Assembly (NCBI RefSeq): GCF_030272615.1
Contig: NC_081415.1
Location: 374,805,392-374,869,391 of the forward strand
Reading direction: 5' to 3'
Source: Cryptomeria japonica
Taxonomy: Eukaryota; Streptophyta; Pinopsida; Cupressales; Cupressaceae
DNA length: 64,000 nt
The notes beneath the pieces were generated by a model, which saw only the letters and a program-made list of their open reading frames with translations, was not told the DNA's origin and did no database searches. Position 1 is the stretch's first letter. The number at the start of each line of letters is the position of its first letter. Below, piece after piece: positions 40,201 through 55,200 of the stretch. Made by a program: the position numbers and the translations under genes.

Positions 40201-43200
40201 TTATTTGGTCTAAACAACATTTGATGGTCTATCTTTTTCTACAGTGATAGCCTTGTAAATGAGTTCTCTGGAAATAAATAATATCTATTCTTGGCTAAAT
40301 GGCTTCAATTTAATGCTAATATAAGGCTCTCTATCATATCATTGTTTTGCCTGATAAATATGGCAATATTGTAGTTTCATTTTTTTTTGCATAGCCTCAT
40401 TACTAGAAGTGAAAAGGTAATGTTATGTGTAGGTCATCTATTGTCTTCATAACATTTTTTATTCTCTCAAGTTGTACAAAAACCCTTGGCTGTATAAGAA
40501 CATCAGCTTGATGTTTATATGTAACCCAATATTGCACCAAGATGGCCAATCTTTGTGACATCAAAATCTTTGTCATTGTGATTTTGTATGCTTATTTTGA
40601 TATTATGCATATCTATCCTGAAATGTGTTTTGTGTCTATCTTCTATGTCTACTTTATGTTTGTTAGTACGTTAATAAAATTTGAAGGTTTGATTTAATGG
40701 CAAAGCTTTTGAATGTGACTTGGTTTTGTACCTTGAATCCTTGAAAATGCATAATTCATTCCTATTTGACTCAACCTGTTATGAGAAACGGTTTCTTTTT
40801 TATTAATTGTTTAGATTTTTTATTTGGATGATATATTCTTTGAATTTTCCTACTTGAAAATTTCTTATTAATAAAATGTTTTTTTCTTTTATTCTATTAG
40901 AATGTAAACATATTTATTGTAGTAGTTTTGAAAGTTTTCAGAGTTTGTTATGATACTGCAGTCTCTATGAATAAGCATTCTTTTGATATTAATAATAATT
41001 TAGAATGCAGTGTTAGTAACATTTTACCATCAACTCACATAATACAACAAGACTAGAGGTGTACTTGCATATCATTCAACTATTTTATTGTTAACTTAGC
41101 AATAATTTCATCGACTTCATACAAAGCTTACATGCTGTGCATTCGCCTATTTTAGACAAACTTTTCATTTGGACAATTCATGGGCTAAACTTTCTATTTT
41201 ATTTTCTCTCAATATCTCTATGCTATGGAAATACCTTTAAATCTGAAAAACAAGTAGTTTTTGGCATCTTTTTCAACATTTTTTAATGTTTTGTAAATCT
41301 GGTTTTTTGTGTTTAAATCTCGATTTTTCCAAAAAATCTTGTACTTTAGTTTGCTGATGTTTTCCCCGAAAGATTTTTGCTGCTATGATTAGGATAAATT
41401 TTTGTCACATGTTTCCTTGGTTTGATGGATATGAATATCATGATCATTCTTTGTTTCATTTCCTTTTTAGTTAAAGATGAATATATGAGCTGATTTCAAT
41501 CTTTTTGTAATTATTATTTGCAGCGAGTACACTCCAAAGCTGATTAAATCTCTGGAGATGTTTAAGGTGGTGATCAAAATATTCTCTGTATACCGAAGTA
41601 TGTGAAATGGGTCTTGGACAAAGAGCATTAAATATCAATTAGCTTTTTTGTATGTTTATTTATGCAGATTTGCAGGATTGCTGCTGGATTTACACATTCT
41701 GCATGTATTGATGGTAAATAACCTAATTAGCTCTCTTGTTATTAATTTCTTTGCTTGGGTTATATGATCTTGTACTGAAGTTACAAAAAGTAGCCTCATT
41801 CATTTAATTGTAGTTGCTGTTTATTAGAAAACGGTCATAACTATTTCATTGCTTATAATACATTATGGAGTTTTACTATCTTGTATCTCCACAATTTCCT
41901 AATGTTTACATCCTAACTTGCAGTAAATGGCAGTGTTTTTGCATTTGGTCAAGGAAGAATGTACCAACTGGTCTGTATAGAGATGCATTTGTTAGTGTAA
42001 TTATTTCAGCTGCAGTGTAAATATTGGTAAATGTCATTTTGTCTCAAAATTTACTCTTGTTTTATATTATCCTTATTTCAGGGTTTGGGGCATACAAAGG
42101 ATTCCTCTGTACCATCTCATGTAAAAGACCTGCCATTTGCACATAAAGTTGCATGCGGAGGCTATCATACATGTGTTGTAACAAGTATTTCTTTTCTTTT
42201 TCTCTTTGTATGCAATCCATATACATGTGGTTCTAAAGAGAGAATTTCTTCCTGTATCTATATTTATATAGTGAGAATCTGTAGACTCTATAGAGTATCC
42301 TGAATAACACACTTGAGTAACCATTTTTCTGAAACCACTGAATGGATATAATTTTGTGTTTGTCATGCTCTACCCAGCTAAGAGCTTGATAGAATTTGGG
42401 TTGAGCCCTACCCTTGCCTCTAGCTGATAGAGGTTAGATTTATTGGGGTGCCAGGGGATACATCAAGGAATTGTTGTAGCCGTGGCAGAAGATATATTTG
42501 AGGAGCAGGATCTAGATCTGACCTTTGCTCTAAAGGGTCCATTTAGATAGTAAGCGGTGGGACATTGTTCCTATGGCAAATTATCAGAAGGAAACACAAG
42601 ATAGTGATAGTATATGTCTATATATCCAAATCTTGATTTATTTACCTTCATTCATATTTTCTTGTTTTATTTGTGTTCCATTCTTGAAAAACCTATGCTG
42701 CATTTCCCATGTTGGTCTTTGTTTTTCACCTCTAGGCTCTAGGCTTAATTATAATATTTGGTTGCAGTTCTTTGTGGCTCTATTGTAGCCTAGAGATCTT
42801 GTTTGTTTCTTATTTGTTTCAACTTTGTTGTGTTTCCTTGGGCATTATATTGTTTTCAAATAAAAGTTGAGAGAACTTGTTAATCCAGGCTCCTTTTATA
42901 CTTTACTTTGCATGTAGCTGTTGAAAGCTTGAATATTGGGCACATTGGAATATTGGGAGAGTGGTATTCCTTAGTCATTTTGAGGCTTTTCCCACTCTTA
43001 TTTGGATGCAAAAGGGACTTAAATCCATTTTTTTTTGGAGTTCTTGCATTTGGTTTTCACAGGCAAATTTTGGAAGCTCTATGGGTTGCATACTTGAAAT
43101 CTTGTTATGATCGTGCTAATATTTCCATTAGATTTATATGGTCTTGCACTATGTTATATCTTCTTGCAATGTTTGTGGAGTGAGTGGGTGGTAGACTCAA

Positions 43201-46200
43201 AATATCTTTGGTAACTATTTTGTGAAAGAGCTACATATGGTTTGTCCACATCCTCACTAGCTCTTGCAAGTTTTTCCTTCCTGGTGGTTATTGTTTAGTC
43301 TTTATTTCCCCATAAATTTGAAATGTTGTGTTTAATCTTTGGTTGAGATTATAATGACAGATTAGAGGTTGTATTTTGCTACTATTCCATTGTTAAATCG
43401 GTCATTATATCATAAGAAACCCATTTTGTAAGTCTGGGATGTTTTTCATGAAATTTTGTGAGCTTGCAGTACATTTCAGACTTAATATTTGTTCACTGTT
43501 TTCAGCTAGTTTGTACCAGAGTTTCTTGCTGTTTATATCAGATTATGACAGCAAATATGATATATTCTATGTCACAAATCAGTAATATTTCATGAAATAA
43601 CAGTTTTATGAATTTTGATGCAAATTTGTGGTGTTATAGTGTTCATCATTTGAAGCTGTTTGCTAAATTCTATTGATTTGCAAAGTTCAAATTGAAGAGC
43701 TTAAAAGAATTTCAAATTTGATTAAATATTTGAAAAGGGACATTACAACTTCAACCATGTCAGCTAGCGGTCGGATCATCTCTCCCTTTTTGTCTTTGTT
43801 GGAACTCTTTTGTTTTCTTGTCATTTCCCTTAAAGGTAGTGATAGAAGAAAGGATTTGCAACCAGCTTTATGTCTTTTTTCTTAGCTATGTCTAGCTAAG
43901 AGAATCAGCCAATTGATAATGTTAAATGTATTATAATATTTAATTGCCATTTTTAGCTTTATTAATGGTCATTTAGTTGGTTGTTATATTTCTAGAGACT
44001 TTGTGATAGAACTAGGAGTAACTGGGAGCTTCTATTTTTAGAATTTTTTTTAGAGTCAGTTTGACTTTTGTGAATGGTTAGTCCTAATTTGGACAAGTGC
44101 CTTGTAATTGCCTATAAAAGGCTTGTCATTCTTTCAATAAAGTACGCTGTTTTTTATTTCAAAAATTGTTGATTGCAGATCCGAAGGATTTTGAAAGGTT
44201 CCACGCATCTGTTTTTCTGAAGCCATCTGAGGGCTTCTACCACGTGACTTTGATTTCCACTTTTTCGCGAAGATTTTTTGGCGCTATTCTTCCTGCATGA
44301 CTTAGTATTTTTGGAGCCGCGTCTATATTGCATCGTGTTTTGGTGCCATGTTTGGGCTACTCGTGGTGGTTTTTTTGGTGCGATTCTGAGCTCAGCAAAG
44401 GGTTTTTTTGATTTTTTAATCCTCCTGTCGCACTGCCTTGTGGTGTCCTCTTTGTGTGGGATTTCGGTTTTTGAGTGTCTATGCCTTTCTTCTATGCGCA
44501 AAGTGTGGTATTCGTAGGTTCTTCTTGTGTTTTCTTTCACATTTTTTTACCATTTCTTTTGTGTGACGATGGCATTTTTGGGATTTTTTTTTGAACCTGC
44601 AATGACAACTGGTATTTCGTGACGGGAAGGTTTTTTGCAAACTGCGCAAAAGACATTTTTGGAGGTCCACTTTTTTTTTTTTTTTTGTAGATTTGTGACC
44701 CATGCCAAAGAAGTTTTTTTGGAAGGTAGTCAATGCTTTAATAGTAAGAACTACAATACTCGAAACTAGTGGATGCTTTCTATTTTTGAGTACCGATGCC
44801 TTGACCAGATTGTATAGGGTAAAGAAACTCATCCTACAATGGCTGGCGATGACTAGACCAAGTTTGATGAGTGTAACTGAGAAGTGGTTATGTTGCTAAG
44901 TTATCAGTCACCAATGAGATGCTTCTAGAAGTGCCATTAGGCAAGAAAGCTAATGATTTTTGGGATCACTTGAAGGATCTTCATGAGACATCCGACAAGA
45001 GTTGAGCATTCTTTCTGAAGAACATGTTGTTCTCAGTTATGATGGATGAGAAGATGTCACTACAGGAACATCTTACAAAGATCGAGGATATTCGTGACTA
45101 GTTGGAGGCTATTGGTCACAAGATGGAGAAAGAGGATATGGTCGTGATCACATTGAAGAGCCTGCCTAGATCCTACAAACACTTTATTGAGATGCTCAAC
45201 ATTACCTCCACTAATGTTGACTTGAAGTTTGATGAGTTGTGCGATAAACTATTGTAACAAGCCAGGTGGAGACGATAGTTTGGTAGCAACATTGACATGG
45301 CTACTGTGGAACAGGCATTTACTGCCAATGACAAAGGGAAAGGCGAGTCCACACAACAGAAAGGCCAACACAAACTTGAGGAGGGGTTCAAGAAGAAAAT
45401 CACATGTCACTATTGTGGTGGACAGGCAATGTAAGATGGTAGAAAAGATCCTCTCCACCCTCTGCGGGCAATGTAAGGTGGATCCATTCTTTGCTTGTGT
45501 GCAAGATGGAGATTATGTTTATTCCATTCTTTGCTTGTGTGCAAGATGGAGTATTATGTTTATTAGATTCCATTCTATGCTTGTGTGCAAGATGGAGGAC
45601 TATGTTTTCATTCTATGCTTGTGTGCAAGATGGAGGACAATGGTTATGTAACTCCACTCTATGCTTGGGTGCAAGATGGAAGATTATGATATTATGATGT
45701 TACATTCTTCTTTGGGAGAAGATTGAAGTAAAGGCAATGAATGGTGGATATGCGTGATGGATAGCATGGAAAGACTCCATGATGTGCATGAATACTTGTG
45801 TATGTATTCATGACTTGCAAGTGTGCACGTTAAAGTTTTGGATTCACCCTCCACAGGCAGTACAAGATGGATACTATGGGCTATTATTTGTGGCTACTTG
45901 TTGCGATCCTCTCTAAGGTGTATTTGAAGTTGACAGCTAAGTTCAGATTACAATTTAAATATTGTATGTATTACTTAGGGCTGGGCCCTAATCTTGTAAC
46001 CTGGTTGTAAGATTATTTTTCTCCCTAGTTAAGAGGGAGTGTTGTTTATTTTAACTTTGGTACAAATAATAAGTTAATCGGATTCCAATTGCCCTAAAGG
46101 CAACATTGGAATCCGATAACAAGGATGGGCCCTTCTCTCCCCTTACACGCCAAGCACAAAAGAAACGTATGCTTCCATTATAGGGCCGACCCTATATTGT

Positions 46201-49200
46201 AATGTGTGAAGTTAAGCCTAAGTGGGCGGCATTGTACACTCCAAACGTGTGGACCTATCCACAACATTGTAATATGCAAAAATCAATATGCAGCGTGCAA
46301 AATGGTTTTGGCGCCCAAGGTTAAATGGGCCGACTTAGAGATAAGTCCAAAAGATGAACCCCATATATATACAAGCCACTTGCAAGGCTTAAACATACAA
46401 TTACATCATGCGAATTAGTCTGATTTGAGAAGTGCGAAATATGTCTGCTCCTTATAGTGCGAATTCTTCCTCCAAAGGTCAGCAAGGTCTCCTTCATATC
46501 AGCGAAGACAAATAATGATGATCAGCGAATATCTCTGGTCTACAAAGTGCAATTCTGATTGTTGAATTGCAAGGAAGGTGTGCGAATTCATTCTAAAGTG
46601 TTCAAGTTCTCATTGATGTGTGAAATCACTGTTGTGGACAGCGAACATCCATTGTTGGGTCAGTGAATCATATTGATTGTACTGTGAATCCATTGAGGTC
46701 CTCTTGCTCACAAAGTTCTGAGATAAGTATGACATTCACTATGATGATTTCTGCCCTAGTTGGCTAACTTTGTAACTGTAAAACTGCCCTAATATAATCA
46801 GAACTTTTGTTCCTTTGTTGCTGGGTTTTTCCTCCAAGAGGGAGGTTTTCCCAGGGTAAATAGTGTTGCGTGCTTCTTCATTTTGTGCATTTAATTTCCT
46901 TCTATTGTGCCTGCTAATTTTGTTCAATTATATCAAATCTGACCACTGAACTAAGTCAACATAATTTTGTTAAGCATTCAATTTATGTTTTCTGTCCTAT
47001 ACTGCTAATCTGAGCACTAAAATCAACAATATTAAATATGCTGCTATTCACCTTGATGGTATTGCTCATGAATGGTGGCATCATGGGATGATCACTATGG
47101 AAATCATAAATATTACCCTCCTGGATCAATGTAGAAGTAGGAATTCACTTCAACACCTTGAGGCGAGGAGTAGTCTTTTCTTGGACCAGTTGGAAATCTT
47201 TCCAAACTCTCTCCAAGTATTGCATTTTGAATATGAGCATCGTTGTCTTATCATATGCTTGGGCAAATTAAGCTAGGAAATTGTCCACTTGCCTTGAACC
47301 ATCCATGCATTTATCGACCTCTTGATATGTATTCGTTATTGCCTCATGATTAAAGGGGGATCCATGAGCAATAGCAATGGGTGAGACAAAGGTAGGATTG
47401 TCATGCCTTAGGGAATTCATCCCTTCAATATATTACTTGAGTTTCTTGTTCTCACTCTCAAGCATCTCCTTTTCTAGAGCCTTGTCTAATTGTGCCTCAA
47501 TTGCCTTGACATCATCATCTAACTCCTAAACTCTTGTTTCTTTTTAGTAGGTCCTGTAGACACATAAAGTTTGCCATCCTAATTCCGGGTGAATCCACCT
47601 CATTTTTCATGCATTATTCCATCTATTGTCATTTATCCATTATTAGTATTATCATTAATTATTATTATTATTATTTATCATTTACTATCATCAATAATAT
47701 CCATATTATCATTAATATTATAATTCCATATATCAAATATTAATATTATAATTATATCACCTATTTATCATCTATCACCTATATATTTTATAATAATATC
47801 ATTTGTCTATTTTCACAAATACATGCATTTGCATTATTCATTTATAGTTTCTCCTCTACCCACTTACATTCACCTCGCACATGTGGGATTAAAACTTTCA
47901 AGCCTTATTATTTATCCCACATTCATCCCATAACTTGGATTCACCTGGAGAATGCCTATAAAAGCCAAGCCCCTCTCCCATTTTGGGATCCACGACTTTG
48001 CATTTAAAATCTATTGTCTTGGCATTTTGAGCATCCATTAGTTGTTTATGCATTCTTGAGCACTGTTAGCATCCATTTAGCTAGTTTTCATCTTGATTAT
48101 CTTGATCTTGTTATCTTTATTTTGTTTATCTCTCATCTTGAATCTCTAAAAATCATAGCTTCTTGTGTGTGCTTCTGAGAGCAATATTATATATAAGATC
48201 TTGGTTTAAGGAGTGCAATGGAGTAGATTGTGTAACATGCATGTGTGTTTAGTTTAGATTTCGATTTGCATGTGTGTTCTTGACAGGAAAACTTCATTGT
48301 TGGATGTTGGAAACAAGTTTGAATCTTTGATTCAGACACCCCATTTCCTCCATCTACAGGTCCAAGTTCAATTATGGTAACTTGATAATCCATAGGAGTG
48401 ATCACATCTCGAGTCTTATCACCTGTCGGGACGACCACTTGTGCAATGCATGCTCCTGTATCATCCCTAGTAATTCTAGAGAACATCTTCGCTTTCTTCT
48501 TCTATTCTTCCTTGCCAACCCTGGCTAAAAACTCATCAATATATTATGTGGGTTTTGCCTCTATCACTTTCTTCTTCTCCATGTTGCTCAACAACCAGTT
48601 GGGAATTGTAGAGAACTCCATCCCATCTTCAAGGTGTTGATTTTCATTAAGTCCTATCAAGGCTGAGATAACCTCATCATCATCTTTATCCTTAGTCAAA
48701 TCCACCATATCATTGCCCAAACGTACCTTAAGCTGAATCGTGGGAGATCTTGGCTGCTCTTCATCATCTTCATGTAGTGCCGGTTATCCTGATGCATGTA
48801 CATCCTGATCATTCTCCCATAGGATTTCTGTGTTGGAACCCTGTTCGGACTCATTGTCCTTCTCTGTCATATCATTCTCCTTCACGGATGAACAACTCAT
48901 GGTAGATTAAGGAGTGTTAGACTTGTGTTTCTTATGCCTTGACTCCTGGCTAACAATCTCCTTGCCTTTTGTTTGTGATCCTCCAGGCATACCTTTCCTC
49001 CTTTTAGGAACCTGAGTCTCCTCATCATTGTGCGTTCTAACATTGCTTATTGTCCGTTCATCATCATTGACAAAGGATTCCTCATTTCTCATCTTCTCAT
49101 AGGTGAGGGTGACCTTTTGTTTTCTCAACACATTAATTTGCTTGTCCACCCATTCTCTGGAGCAGTCACTCACATCTCTCATCGAAATACTCAAATCAAC

Positions 49201-52200
49201 CAACTCAGGTTGCGACCAACTAGGCAATGTGATAGGCTTGTCTTTCTCCTTTGCATACTGCAGATGGATGTGATCCCCATCATCTTGCACCTGATTTGGA
49301 ATGGAGAAGAAGTTGCACTTCCTCATGAAGTCTACTGACATCCGAGACCACATCTTCCTTCTAATGGCGAGCTCATCCATGAGATTAGCCCAATAATTCT
49401 GGATGCCAATTTTGTGTGTAAACTTTCCTCCCTTAGTCATTACAATTCTCTGAAATGGATCAAATTGATCCCTACCTTTATAGATTCCAAGATGAAAGAA
49501 CTCCAATTCTTCATTAATTGTCTTTGCTACTATTGCGGTGGGGCATACCTCCATCATCTTTCCAAGCGTGATAGGAAAAGTGATCCCTTGCCCGTGCTTC
49601 ACCTTTTGGATGAAATCAATCTCTAAGAGCTGCCTCACTACCTCAAGTAACACCATTTTATCTGTCGGATTCTTAGGAAGCTTGTATGGTACTGAAGTGA
49701 ATCCTTGAATCCTTAGGTATGTGAAGGTAGAAAACTGAATATACCATCATCCGTACTTCTTAATGAGTGACATTGCCTCCTTGGATAATAATTTATGTAT
49801 TCTGCCTTGCAGCAACCTTGTGATGTACATGGTGAAAGCATCGTTCACCCTTCTATAGTGATCAATCTCATTTAAGTGGAATTGTGGATAGCACTCATAC
49901 ACCCTCTACTGTCTAGGCCTGTTCCCAACTTTGCCCTTGCATATCAATGCTTTGTGAACTATTTGTCTTTCTAGCATGTAGACTAGGTAGGAAGTCATGT
50001 AGAACTTCCTAGTCCTTTCTAAACTCCTCAATTGGATATCTAAGCTTTCACTTATAATCTTCGCCCAGTTGATCGTCATTGTTCCTTTCGCTATCTCTTC
50101 AATAAAGTAATACATCTATGTCTCAAATAGTGCCCCTTGAGGTGCTCCCATGACTCGGTTGAGTAGAAATATCAAATCACTGTACTCCTCCTTGCAGTCT
50201 GAACATAGGAGTCTCTTGGATAAATTAGAGTGGTGACGCCTTGTGTCAAGGACCCACTTGTTATTGATAACTGACAAACATGACTCCGATCTTCTTTCAA
50301 ATTTAGCTTGAGCCTCTTCCTTGGTTCTCTCATGCATGTCTGTATATCTAGGGATTCCAAATGCCTCCCCAATTGACTCTTCAACTAACTATTTAAGCAC
50401 CAACCCCTTAGGAGATTTGATTGTCCGGGTTTGTGGATCGTAATTTTTTGCACACTCAACCATGAGCTCATTACACTGAATAGATGGTGGAAAACCAGCT
50501 GCATGGTAAATTCAACTCTTCCAATGTTGACCGCCAAAGGAGATGGTAGATGATGCTTCATTCCAAACATTCTCTGCCTCATCATCTTCATATCCAGGTA
50601 TTCTATGTCGGTATCTCCAATTTTATTCCATCAGGATGTTATCTGCAACTCTGGGTAGTAACCTTCTTGTACAATCTTCAATTGAGTCTTCCTCGCAGCT
50701 GTCCCCGCTTTAGACATAGCACCTGTATGATGTTGGAAGTCAATAACATGATAAAATAACTATTAATTCATTCTCAGAATTGCCCTAAATTCTGATTTGG
50801 AAATTTTTCAGATTTATGTGCTCATTAAAATCAGAAATTAAACAATGTATAATATGAATTCTGAAAATGTGTGAATCTTGATAAAAATTAAGGCATTTCA
50901 TCCTCTAAAAACCTGAATTTCAGACTTGAAACAAGTCTGATTGCAATGTATAAGTCTGAAGACACTCTTGCAAACTCAGAAAATGAAGTGTCTTGATGTC
51001 AAAATATTATCTCAGGTCTGATTTTCTGAGTTTGAAGGTCTGAAAACACATCTGCAACTGAACCTTCAATGGCTGGGAACATGCTCAATCATGGCGCAAC
51101 ACCAATACATAATGTGATTTGCCTCAATCAGCTGAATATCAACACGTTTTGGGCATATACATTGGCTGGAAACAATATCTGGGTCAGCGAATGAGAGTTC
51201 GAAATAATATCATGCAAGTTAATGGTGGCTGGAAATGTCACAGCTGGCAAAAATTCCCTTAACCAGCAATGGTGCCCTCTAGAAATGCTCAAAATGTCTC
51301 CAAAAAATGGCGACACATGGGTCTTGAACCAAATCGTGCCCTCCTCCAGCTATAGCGAACCTCTATTTGTCTTCTTCTAGCTCTCCAACTATCAAATCAG
51401 TCACAAAATAATAAAATATAAGGTGCTGGACTATGTCTTTTATTCATGTTGTTACCTTGAAAAGTCACCACATAGCCAATTTGGGATAAAAAATTTGCTA
51501 AGTTAATGGTGGCTGGAAATGTCACAGCTGGCTAAAATTCCCTTACCCAGCAATGGTGCCCTCTAGAAATGCTCAAAATGTCTCCAAAAAATGGCGACAC
51601 ATGGGTCTTGAACCAAATCGTGCCCTCCTCCAGCTATAGCGAACCTCTATTTGTCTTCTTCTAGCTCTCCAACTATCAAATCAGTCGCAAAATAATAAAA
51701 TATAAGGTGCTGGACTATGTCTTTTATTCATGTTCTTACCTTGAAAAGTCACCACATAGCCAATGTGGGATAAAAAATTTGCTCTTACTGGCACATAGGA
51801 AAACGATATGCATTGGGATGTGAACACTTAGCTTTGATTTTACCTTGTATATCCACCAAATGCCAATGGTGGAAATTCGATTTCCATTGGGACACTTTTG
51901 TCCTAAAGAAATTCACTTAAATTTACTTTCCAGCCAATTGGGGAAAATTGTGGTCATTGGGACACATTATTTTCATTTAAATTCATCCTACTTTGATAAT
52001 TATGCCTTGAGGGACACTCATCTGGATACTAAAATTTGATCACTTAACTCATTTATCCTCTCCAGGGGAAAATCGACTTCCATCTGGACATGTAAATTTG
52101 ATCAATTCCATATAAAATACCACCAAGTGGAAATTTGCCCTTCATCGGGACTCAACTTCCCATTAAAATCTCATCAAATTCAATCATAATGCTCTCCATG

Positions 52201-55200
52201 GGAAAATGGAACCCCATCAAGAGACATAAACTTAGTCATTTCTTCACTTTTTGTCCCTAGTGGAGAATCGACTTCCATCGGGACACACAAATTCATCTTC
52301 ATTTCAATCATTTTCCCTTTGGTGGAAAATTGAACATCATCAAGACACTCAAATTGCACTTAAACTTGCTCATTTACCCTTGAGTGGAAAAACATGGGTC
52401 ATAGGGACACACACTCTTCATGCATTTTGCTCTTGTAGGCCTGGTGGAAAAACGACCTCCATTGGGACAACTCATTTGCCTTGAGTGGAAATTCCTCATT
52501 CATTGGGACTTTCCCTAAAATCACTTGCAAATTTAGTCCGTGAGGGGGAAAACGCACCTCATCGGGACTAAGACCATTTTCATCATTAAAACAACTCTTT
52601 TTGCCCAAAATGGAGTGGAAAATCATGCTCCATCAGGACAAAGTCCATTGTCGCTTCTAAAACTGAGTGGAGAAACACCTCCCATCGGGACTTTTCACTT
52701 TTAGCCTTAATTTCAACGGGGAAAAATGTTTTCCATCGGGACTGTGATGATTTTCACACTTTAAAAGCCTAGACTTACTAGATTTTATTGTTTAGCACAG
52801 TGGAAATTCTATTTCCATGGGACTTTTAACATTTTAGCAAGATTTGAGGGGTGGAAAATAGGAGTCCATCAGGACTTTGTGCATTTTTGACTTATTCTAC
52901 CTCCTAGGAGTGGAAGAATGACTCCTCAATTCTCACCAATTTGCAACATTTTAAACGCATTTCGCTTGCATTTTAAAGGCTAGTTGCAACCTCAACACTT
53001 AGAAAAATTTAGGATCACTTTGACATTTCAATATTTTTAAACATTTTGATCCTATCGACTTCAAAACTAAAAAATTTAACATTGCTAGCACACTAAAGAC
53101 CTTTGGAGATGATTACATCAAAAGTGAGACTCGAGCATGGAAAGCTCAAAATTGCCTTCTAACTGCCCAAAACCCTAAACTAACAAAAGTAGTGTTGTGA
53201 CCTTTTTCACACATCACCCCATTGCAAATGGGGACCCTCCCTTTTTCCTGTTTTTTAGGGTTTTTGTTAGAGCCTTGTGACCTCTCACCTCAATTTTGTC
53301 AGTTTTGAGTGGCCCGAGTTTTGAAAGTCACGAGTCAGGATGTGCAAGCCATGGTTAGAACAGAGTCTAGACGTCGTCAATGTGTGTAGGAAGCCCAAAG
53401 GATGAAGATCGCAATTGATTTGAGCTAAAGTTTTGCTTTTTGCTTTTTCCTATTTTTTAGGAAGTTTCGTTTTTGGCATTTTAAGAACGATCCCCGAAAT
53501 GGCTATTTTTAGAAAGTTTTTCCTATGGTTTAGGATCCCTACTTTTTCTATTTTTAGAAAGTGGATCTAGGGTTTGCACTATTCACACTGAGATGCATTG
53601 AAAACAATTGTCAAATTCCTCCAAAATTCAAGTTTTGATAAAAAAAGCCAATTTCCTAGATTTTAGGGATCTTGAGGAATTCAATGGATGAAAGATGTAT
53701 GAATTTCAAATTTCAAGCAAATTTGAGAAAAATTGCACAAGTTATGAAGATTTTGAGTTTTGATCCCATGGTGCACGAGTCAAACAAAGTCCGCCTTGGA
53801 GATGGTGTGAACAAGTAAAATGAGGTGCACAAAATCAACCAAGTCCGCCCTGGGGAAGTGATTACAAGGTACATGAAACAAGTAAAGTCCGCCTTGGAGG
53901 TGTTGAGAAAAGAATCAAGTGAAGTTTACCTTGAGGATGAAGAAATATGGCTAAGTCAAGGGGCATGAACTTAGCAAAGTCCGCCCAAAGACATGAAATT
54001 TGGTGCCTAAGTCTCTCTAAGTCCGCCCAATCTGCAAGGTGATGGTGTATGGACTAAGCAAAATCCGCCCTAGAAGACATCACATCATGAAGGTGATGGG
54101 TCATGACTTGAGCAAAGTCCACCCAAGAGAAGAGTAATGATGCAGCACATCATCAAAGTCCGCCCTACCTTGCAACTTGAAGTTACTAAGTGCTACCAAG
54201 TCCATCCTACTGCAGATGAAAGGTTCTCAAAGATGACAAACTCCACCCTTAAGCAATGAGCCATAAAGATGAAGTCTGCCCTTGACTAATGTGAAAGGTG
54301 CACAATTTTGATAAAGTCCGCCCAAGAATGTAAGAAGTAACTTGTGAATGGTGCAAGGAAATGATGAAATCTGCCTAAGATATGAGCGTGAACTTCACCA
54401 AGTCTGCCCTCCTTGGTGCCTAAGATGGATGAAGTCCGCCCTTGGCTGAATGTAAGGTGCATGAGGTTAATGAACTCCACCCTCACCTTGGTTCTTGACT
54501 ATCACAAAGTCCGCCTTGGGGTGTGAAGCAATAACAAGAATGGTGCACAAGTCTCCTCAACCCCACCCAAAGAGAAGGGTCATGAATGTGGCAAAGTCCG
54601 TCCAACCTGCAAGTCTATGGTTCCTGACTTCAATAAAGTCCGCCTTGGAGCTGTTAGGAAAGGTTTTTTTAGTACACAATGCAAGTGAAGTCCACCCTAC
54701 CTCAAGTGCAAATAGAAACAAACTTCACAAAGTCCGCCCATCTATCAAGTATTTAAGTTCGAACAAAGAATTCAAGAAAGAAAGTTTCAAAATCTGCTAA
54801 AGGAAAGAAGAAAATTTTTAGAAAGTTTCAAATTTGGAAGGAGAAGTAAGGATAGAATTCGATTCATGAACTCAATCTCAAAATAGAAACTTTCTTATTG
54901 AACTGAACTCAGACTTGATTCGAAATCAGAACTTTCCCAAGTGACTAAACTCAACTGAAATAAAAAATAGAAACTTTCTCAATGAACTAAAATTGACAAA
55001 GAAATAAGATCACGAGAATAGAAACAAGATAAGTTCGATTTGGGAAGGATGATTTGTGTTTCTAAATGCAGAAATTGAACTCTTTGGAATTTATACTTAC
55101 AGCAAATCATTCATTCATTGTGAAAGTTCGAACTTGAGGAGAATTTTAAGAGTTTTTCCTTGGCAGGTTTCAAGAGTTCTCAACAAGTTTTGAGAGTTTT

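Noticed and set aside
45484-45700. Possible CRISPR-like array (regular short repeat with spacers)
   Set aside because: Only five diverged copies in plant nuclear DNA, with spacers that are themselves related; it is a simple tandem repeat.
44905-47028. A single copia element joining the gag remnant and the LTR at 46040
   Set aside because: Order and direction fit, but no 5' LTR matching 46040-47028 occurs upstream of the gag, so they are listed separately.
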